DNA from: Epiperipatus broadwayi
Lineage: Eukaryota > Onychophora > Udeonychophora > Euonychophora > Peripatidae
DNA: 64,000 nt
Assembly (NCBI GenBank): GCA_028023455.1
Contig: JAQFVV010006448.1
Coordinates: 1,017,431 to 1,081,430 of the forward strand
Direction of reading: 5' to 3'
Shown here: piece by piece, positions 37,145 to 49,259 of the stretch
Numbering within the stretch: the first letter of the stretch is position 1
Layout of the letters: each line of letters begins with the position of its first letter
The notes under the pieces: generated by a model
Databases searched by the model: none
What the model was told of the DNA's origin: nothing
What the model saw: the letters and a program-made list of their open reading frames with translations, nothing else
Position numbers and translations under genes: made by a program

Positions 37145-37580
37145 TTTATTGGCTGAGTGAATTAAATTTTTAAACTTTTAATTGATTCAATTACAGAATC
37201 AGCAGTAAAAATATATCCATATTTTAATATTATATTTCATTTGTAAAAAGCAAATTAATAATTTGTCAGATTATGAAAGTGAATGAAAGTTTTTTCAAAA
37301 ATAAATTTCTATTTATAAATATAAAAATTTTCAATGTAAAAGTAAAGAATTTTTACTAAAATCTTATCTATTTTTGTAAATAATTATATTTTCAGCATAT
37401 TTTATCAAAATAATTTATATGTAAAAAAATACAGAAAGAATACTCTAAAATATACATTTTCATTTTGAATATCAAAACAAAGAACTTGGAGCTGTCAAAA
37501 TTGTTGTCAAGCCCTCTCTTTGATTCAAAATGAGCAATAACAAATCAGTGCATTAAAGTACATTTTAAGTTTTAAAAAGA
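37145..37580 (+). repeat. Dispersed repeat B, decayed copy
   Basis: This copy is collinear with 13,950-14,500 and lacks most of its CpGs; the difference is mainly CpG to TpG or CpA. It therefore looks older or longer methylated. The 3' third ('gagctgtcaaaattgttg') aligns only loosely. Confidence 0.45.
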
Positions 37581-37599
37581 CTACATTCTCTAGGAGAAT

Positions 37600-40500
37600 G
37601 CAAAAATTGATGGTTTTAAAGTGACTTGAAACCATGAATGAAAATTTTTAGTTGATGCACCTTATTAATCATAGAACAAAACTGAAGTTGGTGCTAATTG
37701 TATTTCTTTTTGTGATGAATCTGATTTTTTATCTATTTACAAACATACCCACATATTGTCAAATAGCAATAATGATTAAATATGTATGAAAAAATGTAAA
37801 ATAAATTACACATAAAAACATATTGTTTTGAATAAAATTAAAGTTAAAAAAAATTGTCTTGTTTTTATGTGAATTTTAAAGTAATTCACCTTGTTGTTTT
37901 GCTGTTGTGCAATTTTTGAAAATTATGGAATGTATCCCACATTTTTCAATGTAAGTTAAGTCTATTTTCATGCAGTTTTTTATGCAGGTTTTTTGCAGAA
38001 CCTATCTACCATGTAAAAAGACACCCATGTGTATAAATGTAATAGATGCAAATTCCCACTGTTTTCATCCCCCCCCCTCATTTTATTGCATACTAGCAAT
38101 AAATCTAATACTTGATATATATATATAACCTATGTTCTAATATCTTTATCAATGACATCGTCAGAATTAAAGAATTTTCATGAGGTTAATATGTATATAT
38201 AATAATATAAAATCTATGATTTTTTTATCTTTCACCAAATGCAAATTATCACTAAGTATATTTTTATTAGAAGATAATGTTTCTTTTTAAAAAAACAATT
38301 TAATAGTATGTGTAGTAAAATAATTATAAAAGAAATATAAATAGAGATTATATGTATTCATTAAATATAAATTATAAATATAAGTACTGCTAATATATTT
38401 AATGTTTTATGTGAGCTAGCAAAAATATTATTTTTATGGGAATGAAAATATTACTTTATTATAGATGATTAAAAAAAGTTTTGTTTAAGTAGAGTGTTAG
38501 AGTTACAGACTCAAGATTTAAAATCACATAGATCATAGTCCAACACTGTCATTCCCATTGCTTGAAATTCATATGCCCAGTTTAGTTCAGTGGCAGAATG
38601 TCAGATTTTGGAGTGTAAGATTCTTGTATCTATTTTAGTTCTAGGCCTTAAAGCAATTGAACTAGTTATGATTCCCTTATCAATAAAACCATTCAGTTAT
38701 TTTTATTAATAAATGTCATATGATTTTCTGAGTGATAAAGCATTTAATTATTATTACAAAAGATACTAAAATGCATATAAAGAATATATATTAACTCAAC
38801 TATCCCAAATTCAAAATTAAACATGAATAGCCAAAATTTACAAAAAACAAGAAAATAAATTAAAAAATTGTTTAACACAAGCAATTGTTTGTGTTAAATA
38901 ATATTTCGTTGTTGTTGTTTTTTTTTTAAAAAATTTCGTAATGTCTTGCTTAATTTTGAATTTGATAAACGAGTTATTTTATTGACTAGTTCAACTTTAG
39001 GTCTTTTAATAAATGTAGAATATGTACTGCATATAATTCAGTCACTTATATTAAGGGTAACACATATACACACCTTATATATATATATACACACAAAATA
39101 AACAGTGGATAAATTATCCTATATAGATTAAGAGAATCAGTCTATTTGCTCACAAAAGAATATAAAGCAAAAGACAGTATTCACAAGGCTAGTCAACTTC
39201 TGGTTAATATAAGCTTTATAATTTTTTTCCTTATTTATTTTCCAGTTAAGAATATTTAGATACATATTTTCTGACTAATAACTAAATGGTTGACTAGGTA
39301 GGCAATGAGACATTTAATTAAAAACTTTCTAAGCCTATTTTGATATCATGAACTATTTGAAAAACTTTCCAAGTTTTCCTTAAACTGAAAATTCAGATTA
39401 TGCGTACAAACTATATATATATATAATAAATGTAAAGTTTAATCTTTTTTATTAATTTCCGTTTTTTTAATATATATAGTTATTATTTTTTAATTGCAAA
39501 TCTGCGATAGTCATGAATACAGAAGATACTATACATAATTTCAATCAACCTTCTGCACCTTCTATTTCTTTATCATAATTTTAATAATTATAACAATCTT
39601 ATTTTTAAAAATCATATATCAGCTTTAACCATTATACTGTAGATATCTATCTGTTATAAGAAATGATACATATGCAAACCCAAATCTTAGAACCTATTTC
39701 TCTCATATTTGGTTCCAAGCTAAGTACGTACTGAAATTCAGGAATAAATACAAACCATTTTATAAGATACATTTTAGCACACACACGCGAACATATAGGC
39801 ATATTTGTACATATGCACAATAAATAAAGTACAATAAATAATAATTGTGCCTAATGAATAATTTGGTATGTATACTACTATATTCGGGAGTAATTCTCAA
39901 TACAAATTTTACCTAATTATCATTTCAGTTTTTAAATAATAAAAAAAGTTTCTAAAAAAAGTTATTTTTAATTTGGATCATATTAAACTAGCAGATGATA
40001 GATTTTATGAACTTTAAATATTAAATCAACATAAGTATTGTTTAGAATGACAGATTGTAAACAATTAAGTTTAACACAACACATTTATTGTCATATCATT
40101 TATTAATATTCTTTGAATCACATAAAGAAAACGTAGATTTGTTTCAAACAAAAAATAAAAGAATAATAGTTAACTAACAATGAATAATTTTTTTAAAAAA
40201 TAACTTGTTTATAATTGCTCATTAGAATTTCCTGAATTATGACAAGTTTCTTTTCGTAAACCAATCTTTATTACAAGAATGTAAAAGGTTAATATGAATT
40301 GACTAATTTAAAATATAAGAGAAATGATATCTCTAAGATTTTTAATAGCAGATTGCAAAGAAAAGATTACTTCAGTATTTCAAGTATTGAAAATTGTTTA
40401 CAGTGTGTGCATTTGTTTCTTCATCTTTCAACACAGTCATTTATCAATGAATATTGTAAGTATTTACTAATAAATGAGAATCATTAATAAATGAGAAATA

Positions 40501-41210
40501 TTCAAATATAACATTTCAATTATGTTAGAAAAATCAATACAATTTACTAAAGTTTAATTCGTAAGGGATGCGATTATTGCTAATCATTATATATATATAA
40601 AACCTATTATTGTTATGTTTGAGTTTTTACCTTTCTGTATAGGTTATTAAACACTTTGAAATTCCATGTAGTGCTTTAAAAATACATTGAAGAGAAGCAA
40701 AAACAGATCTCAGCAATTGTAAGAGAAATTAATAACTATATTGATAAAAGTAATATATCTAATCAAATGATTTATTATTTAGGAGTTCATAACAACTTCA
40801 ATGCTGGAAGATAATAGAACTGCTACAATCCACCAGTCTCTAACTTTAAAGTCTGCTGCTCTGTAACTTTATCAAATCATACAGAGAATTATTAATAATT
40901 GATTATATTAGAGCATATCATACCATTTTTATCCTAGATACAGATTTAATTAATGCTTAATATACCCAGGATTATTAAACACAACCATAATATAGCATTC
41001 AGTGATCACATTTTAAACCCACGAATCAAGGCAGCAAATGTTGTTATTAAGTCTTTCAAATGTATGTTATGAAATAAATATTTTAAGATTATTTAAGAAT
41101 AAATATATACATCAATATATATATAATTTATTAATATTAAACAAATTTCATAAAAGAAACTTAGATTTGAATTTAATTACATGCCCATAAAATGTGTCTC
41201 TATGTTCTCC
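37600..41210. other. AT-rich DNA, weak SINE scraps
   Basis: A C-run lies at 38,070-38,079. At 38,580-38,650 'tttagttcagtggcagaatg' looks like a Pol III A box, but the following B box is too decayed to call. Short TA runs occur near 38,118, 39,078 and 39,414. No gene was seen. Confidence 0.35.
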
Positions 41211-41218
41211 TTTTTTTG

Positions 41219-41306
41219 TGTATGCCAGCATACATAGGAATATATATATATATATATTAAGCTGTATGCCAGCATACATAGGAATATATATATATATATA
41301 TTAAGC
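41219..41306. repeat. Two tandem copies of a 44-bp unit
   Basis: 'tgtatgccagcatacatagg' followed by a (TA)n run and 'ttaagc' occurs twice in direct tandem with no mismatch that I can see (41,219-41,262 and 41,263-41,306). Each unit contains the small palindrome 'tatgccagcata'. The identity implies a very recent duplication. Confidence 0.9.
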
Positions 41307-41309
41307 TGT

Positions 41310-42865
41310 CAACGTAGAGAAAATGAATTTTGAAGTTAATGGGAGTTTTACTCAGCAAATTATTTTAAATTTAATAGCCATATATATGGCTTAGTGACAC
41401 TAGTCCATAGTGAAGGATTTAGAAGAAATAGACTAAATAAAGTTTGTTTCACAACTTTGGCTAAGTAAGCTTGTCAGATAGTTTTAATACTGAAATGCAA
41501 GAACTAATTGGAAATTCAGTGGCAGTAATGACAGTAAAACATAATAAAATTTTCAATTTTATTTAAATATAGTTACATGAAGTATGTAAATTTTGTTTTG
41601 TGCAAACTTTTTGAATATTTTGTAGCATAGTAATTGTAATAAAGAAGTTATCAAGGTTCAAAATTGATATAATTATGCATACTCAAAAGAAAAATATATA
41701 ACCAAATAAGTTATGGGGGGGGTATAATGAATCATTGCATTAAAACTGTAGTGTGTTTGATTTCCTTGTGAGGTATACATTAAAACATTTAAGGGTGTTA
41801 ATAAAAAGTTAATGATTTGAAAATTGGCAGTGATACCTTATTATCAGTGCTTAATTGGATACAAATACTTCAGAAGAAAAAAGCTGTTAGTTTTTATTGG
41901 ATATTGCTATTGCATTAGTGCCAGTAAAATATCGAAATTATTTTGAATATTGTCATGCATACAATGTCAGTAATAGTAAATATTAAATCGTTAGAAATAA
42001 TTACATTGGTTTTGTAATTATAAATGATTTGTGTAAATAAATTTTTAACAAAATGTGGATTAATTATCATGAATAATCTATTTGGGCTGAAAAATTATTT
42101 AAAGCTATTTAAATGCACTCTTACTAAAACCTATGGTATCACTGATTATGTTATAGTTATGAATCAGAATTTAATCTCAACTAATAAATACTTACATGTT
42201 GGTCCAATTATAGATTAGTAAACTCCAAAATAATAAGTGCTCTTGAAAATAGATTTTACTCCAAACAAATTGACATAAAAATAATTGAGTAGTATTTTTA
42301 GGGGTCACTGTTACTTGTGCTGGATTTCAACATCATCAAGAATATATAATAATAATTTTCAATTTAATTATGTTAAATGGGATGTGGAATTCTTTTTTGA
42401 AATGTATTATGGATACAAATAAAAGTATTCTTGGAATTAAAAAAAAATTCTGACTGATTTTCTGATAATGGCTGCATTATTAGTGACTTAAGGAAAATGT
42501 ATGACATTTTGTTTGACAGAATAATAAAATAAATGTAGAAATTAATATGAAATATAGTGATTGAAAGGTGGAAGATGAATAACTTATATGAAGCTTTAAG
42601 AATTATTGGTAAATCAAATTTTTTAAAAAGATTGATATATGTTTGAAAATGATAAGTTGATCTGATAAATGATACCATAAACCTATTGAACTAATGAATA
42701 ATATTTTAAATGTATCATCTTCAGATAATCTTTTCAGTGTTATGTTATGATTTGGTCAAAGGTATTAAGCTTGAATGATGTTCATCAGTGCATTGCAGTT
42801 TTAAAAATGTAAACAAAAATACTTAACTTAATGAAATATCTAATAGTTTTGTCTAAAAGTTAGTG
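41310..42865. other. AT-rich DNA without recognisable genes
   Basis: A G-run is present at 41,715-41,723. The 101-codon minus-strand frame at 42,373-42,678 is Phe/Ile/His-rich with no motif and looks like chance. Confidence 0.35.
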
Positions 42866-42869
42866 ATTT

Positions 42870-43150
42870 TAATACTTTATTTGTAATTATATGTTGAATT
42901 ATTTTCATCATCCAGAATTAATTATTAAATGTCTTTAGAAAAAAAATTTTTAAGCTTCTTGAATTCATTCAATATTTGTGATGATGTTGATAATGTGGAT
43001 ATTAATAAGACAATTTTTGAGTGTCATTATATTTTTCTCTTCTTCAGGTATTGCTGACCTAAAGAGTGTCAATATTCATATGAAAATTGAATCAAAATCC
43101 CTTATATTTCTGAATATTGAATTTAAGATAATACCTTAACCAATTAAACT
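42870..43150 (+). repeat. Dispersed repeat C, copy 2
   Basis: This is collinear with 20,930-21,260 through the blocks 'tatgttgaattatttt', 'aaatgtctttagaaaa' and 'ctgaatattgaattt'. It is decayed and of unknown class. Confidence 0.35.
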
Positions 43151-43479
43151 ATTTTTCCAAAATTAGGCTATTTTTCCAAAGGAAACAATCAATAAAACTT
43201 TTACATATTTATTGAATTTTCCCTTTCTTCATTTTTTCTTAAGACAAAGATTAATAATGAATGATTTCTAAATATAACAAATTGTTATACTAAATTGAAC
43301 TAATTGCTATTGCCATGTTAGTAGGTTTACAAAGTTTAGAATACACCCAAAATTAACAAGAATTGATAGTTGCTCTATTCTTGTTAATTATTACCTTAAG
43401 CTAGATTAGAAAGTATATAAAAATATTTATTGTGCGGTATTATAGGTCTTAATCTCAAATATAATATATTATATTAAAG

Positions 43480-43950
43480 CAATTTTAGTGCCTATATAAA
43501 GATATTAGTCCATAGATAAAGTTGGACTTCCATTTTTATTTTTAAAAGGAGGTGGCCTTGACAACATATTGAAATTGTTGATTGTTATTGATATTGTTAT
43601 TGTTTAAATAATGGTTGCTTTCCGGTATTTAGCCTTGGGCATTATTAGCTTTATTATTTAAGCAATATATTATTAAAAGTGCATGAATGTTACAATTGCA
43701 GTTTGAAAGTTATAAACTATTTGCTAGTTTGCTTTTAGAACAGTTTATATTTATCTGTTTAATCAGGCTTATTTAAACTTCTTTGAAATAATAATTTGAC
43801 TCTCTGTAGTCAAGTTGCAATCTTTAAGGTCTATATAAATAGATTAGACTATAAATAAAAATGAATATTCATCTTTATTGTCAAAAGTTTGCCTTAACAA
43901 TAGATTGAGATTGTTGATTGTTAATATTGGTATTATTTAAGGGGTGACTA
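43480..43950 (+). repeat. Family A, two tandem units
   Basis: The box 'ccttgacaacatattgaaat' at 43,554 and 'ccttaacaatagattgagat' at 43,891 mark two units about 337 bp apart. The intervening sequence contains the same 3' blocks seen at 250-400 and 1,240-1,290. The direct tandem arrangement shows that family A is satellite-like or amplifies in tandem. The second unit ends where the palindrome at 43,967 begins. Confidence 0.6.
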
Positions 43951-43966
43951 ATTTCATGTATATATA

Positions 43967-44172
43967 TGATCACTAGATGGAGCTTTACCAATAGCTCCTA
44001 ACAAGATTTTGTTTACATAAATGCTGAGAGAGATAGAATTCAATATCTCTTTCATTGTCTCCAACCTTTAGACCATGTAGACAATGAAAGAAATATTGAA
44101 TTCTATCTCTCTCAGCATTTATGTAAACAAAAGTTTGTTAGGAGCTATTGGTAAAGCTCCATCTAGTGATCA
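43967..44172. mobile_element. Palindromic element of family F (94-bp arms)
   Basis: The arms 43,967-44,060 and 44,079-44,172 are almost perfect reverse complements around an 18-bp loop. The ends read 'tgatcactagatgg' and 'ccatctagtgatca'. The same end, followed by 'ttttacc', 'gtttacataaa' and 'atctctttcatt', starts the longer family F copies at 54.45 and 57.09 kb. The palindrome is thus an inverted dimer of one end of family F, without the hammerhead-like part. A TA tract follows at 44,223. Confidence 0.6.
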
Positions 44173-44222
44173 TAAAATGCAAGCTAAGAGCAAGTTACAA
44201 AATTTATAACTTGTTTTGTTTA

Positions 44223-45630
44223 TGATATATATATATATATATTGTACTTAAAAGGAAATCTAAAATAGACTCACTGGCTAACTACCATATAAATATGCTA
44301 CTCTACAATCAAGTTACCTTAACAATGACTATTTAAAAATAACACTATTAAGACTAGCTCAAGATACACTACTAATATATAATATATAATAAAATCAATA
44401 TTTTATAATAAATAAATATTAATAAACTAACCAAGTTAAAATATAACAATACTTATATTTACAATAAATAATCAGGGTTCAAATTAAATACTTAACTCAT
44501 TTCTTTTCCTAATAATGTAAATTACAACTAGCTCATAAATTATAATTAAAATATGATTCAACTAACATAACTAATACAATTATGAAAACACTTCACATGA
44601 GACATTCAGCAAGGTAAATGGCTTAAAGACTGAGAATACATCCCTAAAGACACAATTCCAATGGCATAACAATATTACCCATATCTAATTGATGTAATAA
44701 AAACTACCACATAATACTCTCATGTCTTTAAGCACACATATAATAATCCTAACTATTAATTTATCAAATTTATAATGAAAAAACAAATTAATTATTATTT
44801 CTTTATAAATTATTATTTAAAATCTAACATCAACTGATAATTCTTATTCATCATTATTTTATATTAACTCTATAATTGTTTTGAAATAATCTCAGGTTCA
44901 TTTCTAACACCAATAATAAAAACATAGCAATACCCTGTAGTTAAATATATTGAATAATTTTACATAATATCTTTTACGCTCACAGAAGTAACAACAATAA
45001 GCAACTAGAATACTTTAACAATTCTTAACATTAACATCTACTTAAATAGTAATGTTCAGCAATAAAACAAATAAAATCATCAAATTTAGAGAAAATGGTG
45101 TATAATCTTTCATTTATTTTATGGGGCATTTATAGAACATATTATATTTTTGATAAAATTGCAATATTGAATATCTCAAATTGGTATTGGATCATCTTAA
45201 ACTAATCACCAATAATTATGTCTTCTATAATAATAATAATTATGATGACATACTTTTATTAATCAATCATGTGTAATAATAAAAATATTCTAAGTAATTT
45301 TACAAATTATGTGTGAAACAAGTAATGATTCAAACCATTATTTCTATGGATCATGCATATGGGGATGAAGAATCAAAGAAAAACACTCAGAAAAATTAGA
45401 CTTCCAACAACAAAGTAATTTAAAAACATTAACAATATTATTATAGTTGAATAACATTATGATTATGATACAATAAAATTATAAAATTTGAAAAATATTA
45501 TATTATTAAAATTATTAAAAATTAAAATATTTACATAATAAATGTAACAAGTAAATAAAAATAAGATAACCTTTATTCTGATTACTTAAAATGAAAATAA
45601 ATTTTACAGTAATATAATAAGGTAATAACA
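44223..45630. other. AT-rich DNA without recognisable genes
   Basis: After a short TA tract (44,223-44,242) I see only AT-rich sequence with brief, low-complexity frames. Confidence 0.4.
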
Positions 45631-45639
45631 TTTTATTAT

Positions 45640-45910
45640 CTTTACAGTGATAAAATAATAATGATAAGTATCATGATTTCTTAAACCTACCCTGACACCT
45701 CTCTGAAGGGTGCCAAAGCATGAAACCATGGTCAGGGGTTTGGGGAGGCATTCCTGACAGAGATATTTTAAGTGCTGGCTCTGGCTAAACATTTATCATA
45801 AAGCTTGTAGAGGAATTGGAAATCCTCAATGTGTATAACTTACAAGCTTAAGAGATAGGGTCATGTGATATATGACTCTTATTTTGACTATTAATGCTAT
45901 TATGTTTCAT
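45640..45910 (+). mobile_element. Family D unit, single copy
   Basis: This unit starts with the hammerhead-like motif and continues with 'aaacatttatcataaagctt' and 'gtcatgtgatatatgactc'. That is the order seen in both halves of the 15-kb palindrome. No coding region is present, and the unit is about 270 bp. It could be a PLE terminal repeat left alone or a non-autonomous retrozyme-like element. Confidence 0.5.
45686..45748 (+). ncRNA. Hammerhead ribozyme-like motif, family D copy 3 (best preserved)
   Basis: The core is CTGAAGG (45,703-45,709; one deviation, the last A is G) with GAAAC (45,722-45,726). Helix I inner pairs CCTCT (45,698-45,702) with AGGGG (45,734-45,738). Helix I outer pairs CCTACCC with GGGGAGG (45,742-45,748), six of seven positions. 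Helix II is GTGC/GCAT with loop CAAA. Helix III is ACC/GGT around AT, or AC/GT around CATG. Predicted cleavage follows GTC at 45,733. Compared with copy 2, the 1.1 pair is T-A instead of A-T and the second helix II pair T-A instead of A-T, so pairing is kept by compensatory change. Confidence 0.65.
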
Positions 45911-45914
45911 AGTA

Positions 45915-47520
45915 TTTTAAAAATATATTTATAATGATATAATTCTTGAGTACATCTTTAGATTATCTCACACCTATCTAAACTTAGCACAGAGTAAAAT
46001 ATTTAAAATTATTAAATACTTTCTTTGCATTTCAGAAAAGCATTATCTTAATATTTGAATATGTTCAAGTATTCTACTACCAAAATTTTTTTAAAAATAT
46101 ATAGTTATGCCTCTCTTTGTAAATTAACTACTTATAATAAATATTTAAAATATAGTTTTATAGCTTTTCTTGATTTGTATTAGGTTTATATTCCTTATAG
46201 CAATTCTTAAAACTATTAATAAATTATATTGCTTGATATTTTATATTTCATTTATTTTCATATTTTACATTCATCACAGCATTTCAGAATCCACACTTTC
46301 ATCACTCTCTCATTCATTAAATCCAAATGAGCATTTATTTGAGTTTGATGATCTCCAATATTTACAATATTTATAGTAATATCAAACATTCCTCTCCTAA
46401 TTTTTATTATAACAAATAGTAAATAATTCAATATCATTTGTGATAGAAGTTTTTTATCTCATCTTGCCTTCACATAAATTACCAACTTCTAACAGTTTAG
46501 CTATTATTCTATTATATTTAAAAACTATTTTTACAATGTGATACCATAGGCAATTGACAGTGATATAGTGAGGGATATAGAATAATAAAAATAATAACTC
46601 CAATGAGTAAGCAAACATCACTATGTATTCAGTCCTAAAAATAAAAATCTGTATTTATCAGGCACCTTAAATTCATGTCATGGCTTTTATCTTAGCTCTT
46701 ACAGACTATAAAGAAATTGTAATTGTCCATGGAAAATAATATATAGTCCTTTGTTACCTGTAAATTTAATAAATTCACATTGTGACAATATAGCTCACAT
46801 ATAATATCCTTTTAAAAATATCATTAACACTTAGGTTTTCATTTAACAAATACTCTCCTGACCACCATCCTATATATTACACATGCTGAATAAGTCTACT
46901 AACATTGCAGAGAAATATAAGTCACACAACACAAAATAATTTCCAAACTACTTTTATATAAAACAACAAAAATCTAATATTCACTTCAAGATGGCTCAAA
47001 ATTATTTCAGGCACAAATGATTTTAATAAAACATTCATTAGTACTATATATTTATTCATTTACTATAAGTATATATAATTTAGAGAATAATATTTTTATA
47101 TCTCTATATTTCAACTAATACCATTCATAATAATATGTTAACAACTCAATCATGCTACAAAATGCATGCATATTCAAGCATTTATGAAGAAAAATATTTA
47201 AAATTATTCTTTGATATTGTACAAGGCATTCTCTTGCATTTACATTTACTTTATAAAATACATACAATATTAATTATATAAATGCTTCATTCAACTTTTA
47301 AGCATTCAAGAAATACAATGCATAATAAAAATAATAAAGTACTAATTAAAAATATTTTAAAAATACTATCAAGCAATGCTATATAGATAAATAATGTTAC
47401 ACATGATTCCAACAATCCATGAATGGTGATCCACTTTGTCTCAACTGTCCATCCAAACAAACTATAAGTATTTATTACCTGTCAGAAAAAATAATTTCTG
47501 AAAAAAAACATTTTTCTTTC
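45915..47520. other. AT-rich DNA without recognisable genes
   Basis: The 68-codon plus-strand frame at 46,170-46,376 has a hydrophobic start but no family signature. No matched repeat or RNA was found. Confidence 0.35.
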
Positions 47521-47529
47521 TATTTCCAG

Positions 47530-47705
47530 TACTTAAGATTTGCCCATATATAAGCATTTGGGTTGGAAAGAATAAGTGGATTCATTTTATTCTTTCATAA
47601 ATACTATATCTTGTGTTGGAAATGAAAGTATTCATTTATTAACACTCATAAAAAGCACATGCACAATAGCTTGAGAAGGCTGATCTTTAATGTATTACAA
47701 TTTAT
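47530..47705 (+). repeat. Family E unit, linear copy
   Basis: The 5' part matches 7,718-7,815 ('aagatttgcccatatata', 'actatatcttgtgttgg'). The 3' part ('agtattcatttatt', 'gcacatgcacaat', 'ggctgatcttt') matches one arm of the 35.3-kb palindrome. This copy therefore joins the two others into one repeat unit of about 180 bp and shows that the palindrome carries only the 3' half. Confidence 0.55.
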
Positions 47706-47709
47706 TTAA

Positions 47710-48655
47710 TATAAAAAAACTAATCTATCTTAATATTAAATTAAGAACATATATTATAATAAGAATGTTAATTAAACATTATTTTAAAACATTAATAATA
47801 AACTAAAGTAATGAAAAACATTTAAGGGTATTAAAAGTCATTCATTCTCCTTGTACTGTCAGTGCTTTCAAAAATTTTTCTCTTGTTGTGTTGTTAAGAG
47901 CAGAAAGTTCAAAATGAATATTGCTTTTCTCTCTCAACACCATTTAATAAATGCATAAATAATAAAACTAAATCCTAACAAATCCGTAAAAAAATAATTT
48001 TTCCTTTAAAGATAAATATATATTTCAGTCTATTTTCTGAATATTTATTGAGGCAAGCAATATTTATATAGGAAAAATAATTAAGGATTCATTTTTATGC
48101 TAAATAAGATATCCTTTATGTAAGTATTTCATATTAATTCCAATTGTTATATCAAAACATATTGTGATAAATACAGTTCACATATAATATCTACATTTTA
48201 ATTGAGAAACATGGGTATAATATTTCATAGCATAAGACTTGTTCATTTTATTAAAACTTCTTTTAGCAGACATCCATATTTTGTACTCATTAAAGATAGT
48301 TATTTTTTTAAAATAATATTCATGACCTTTTTAAAATATCTTAAACTATTTTGGAAAACTCTCCTTTAATTAAAAAAAAAAAGCTTTATATTCAAATGTC
48401 AGGTTGAGAGCATAGAAGACATATCAAGCAACTATTAAATATTTTAATATGATATTGTATACATATATTATTGTTAAATTATCCAGAGAACAAATATGAA
48501 TTTGATAACAATGTCAAAATGTTTATTGAATTTTCTTGATGGAATATGAATTAGATATCAACAAAACAATTTTAATTGCCAATGTATTATTTCAATATAC
48601 ATCCTTTGTCCTGCAGTTTGCATTATTTAAAATGAATATATATATATATATAATT
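47710..48655. other. AT-rich DNA without recognisable genes
   Basis: A short TA run at 48,635-48,652 precedes the Penelope-like region. Nothing else was recognised. Confidence 0.35.
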
Positions 48656-48699
48656 ATAAGACATATTTTGCAGGTTCATCCGTGTTAAAAAATTTAAAT

Positions 48700-48770
48700 A
48701 TTGATATACCGATGTTTCGACTTGTTCACACAAGTCATCCACTGGGTGGATAAAAGGTAGAAATATGGTT
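48700..48770 (-). other. Structured 3' segment of the Penelope-like element
   Basis: On the minus strand 'tccac-cca-gtgga' forms one hairpin and 'acttgt-gtga-acaagt' a second. 'cgaaac' and 'ac-atcg-gta' follow, the latter matching a minimal hammerhead helix III plus a GTA cleavage triplet. The first core box reads TGGATGA instead of CTGATGA, and no helix I partner is evident. It may be a diverged hammerhead of the PLE terminal repeat or simply a hairpin. Confidence 0.35.
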
Positions 48771-48829
48771 GTAGAGGTGCTACAATCACTGATTTGAAAA
48801 AAAAAAAAACATTAAAGTTCCACCAATAG

Positions 48830-49252
48830 TAAAAATGTTAAACTAAGAATGTTTTTTTTTTTAAAAAAAATCTTTCCAAATAGGAGGAATTTTGCACGTG
48901 TCATCTCACTTATTGATAAAATCTGGTCTTTTAAGTATCTCAGTGGCTTTTCTAATTTTGCACTGGTAGAGATTATCACATCTGGATATGATCCGGGTAC
49001 TAGAAAAATCAATTTTATGACCTGAATTTATAGTATGGAGTGAGAGTGCTGATGATGATGAGTGTTGTTTAACTGCATTAGCATGCTCATCTCTCCTAAC
49101 ACTGATGTGACAATACCTATATAAGAAGCTTTATAATTTTCACATGAGATATGATAAACACCATGAGATTCAAGAGGAATTGCATCCTTAGGCTTGGTTA
49201 TTATATTGCTGATCTTTTGATGAGTAGAAAACATTGCATTTATATTATAGCG
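48830..49252 (-). pseudogene. GIY-YIG endonuclease domain of Penelope-like element, frameshifted
   Basis: GVYHISCENYKASYIG (about 49,110-49,160) provides the two strands that name the GIY-YIG family. Directly after YIG the frame breaks. The second half continues in another frame as VRRDEHANAVKQHSSS, where Arg, Glu and His positions expected in PLE nucleases are present. One in-frame stop follows near 48,920. PLE nucleases nick the target for retrotransposition. This copy cannot make an intact enzyme. Confidence 0.7.
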
Positions 49253-49259
49253 TTTTAAT

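Noticed and set aside
42373-42678. 101-codon minus-strand frame
   Set aside because: It is AT-driven Phe/Ile/His/Lys composition without a motif.
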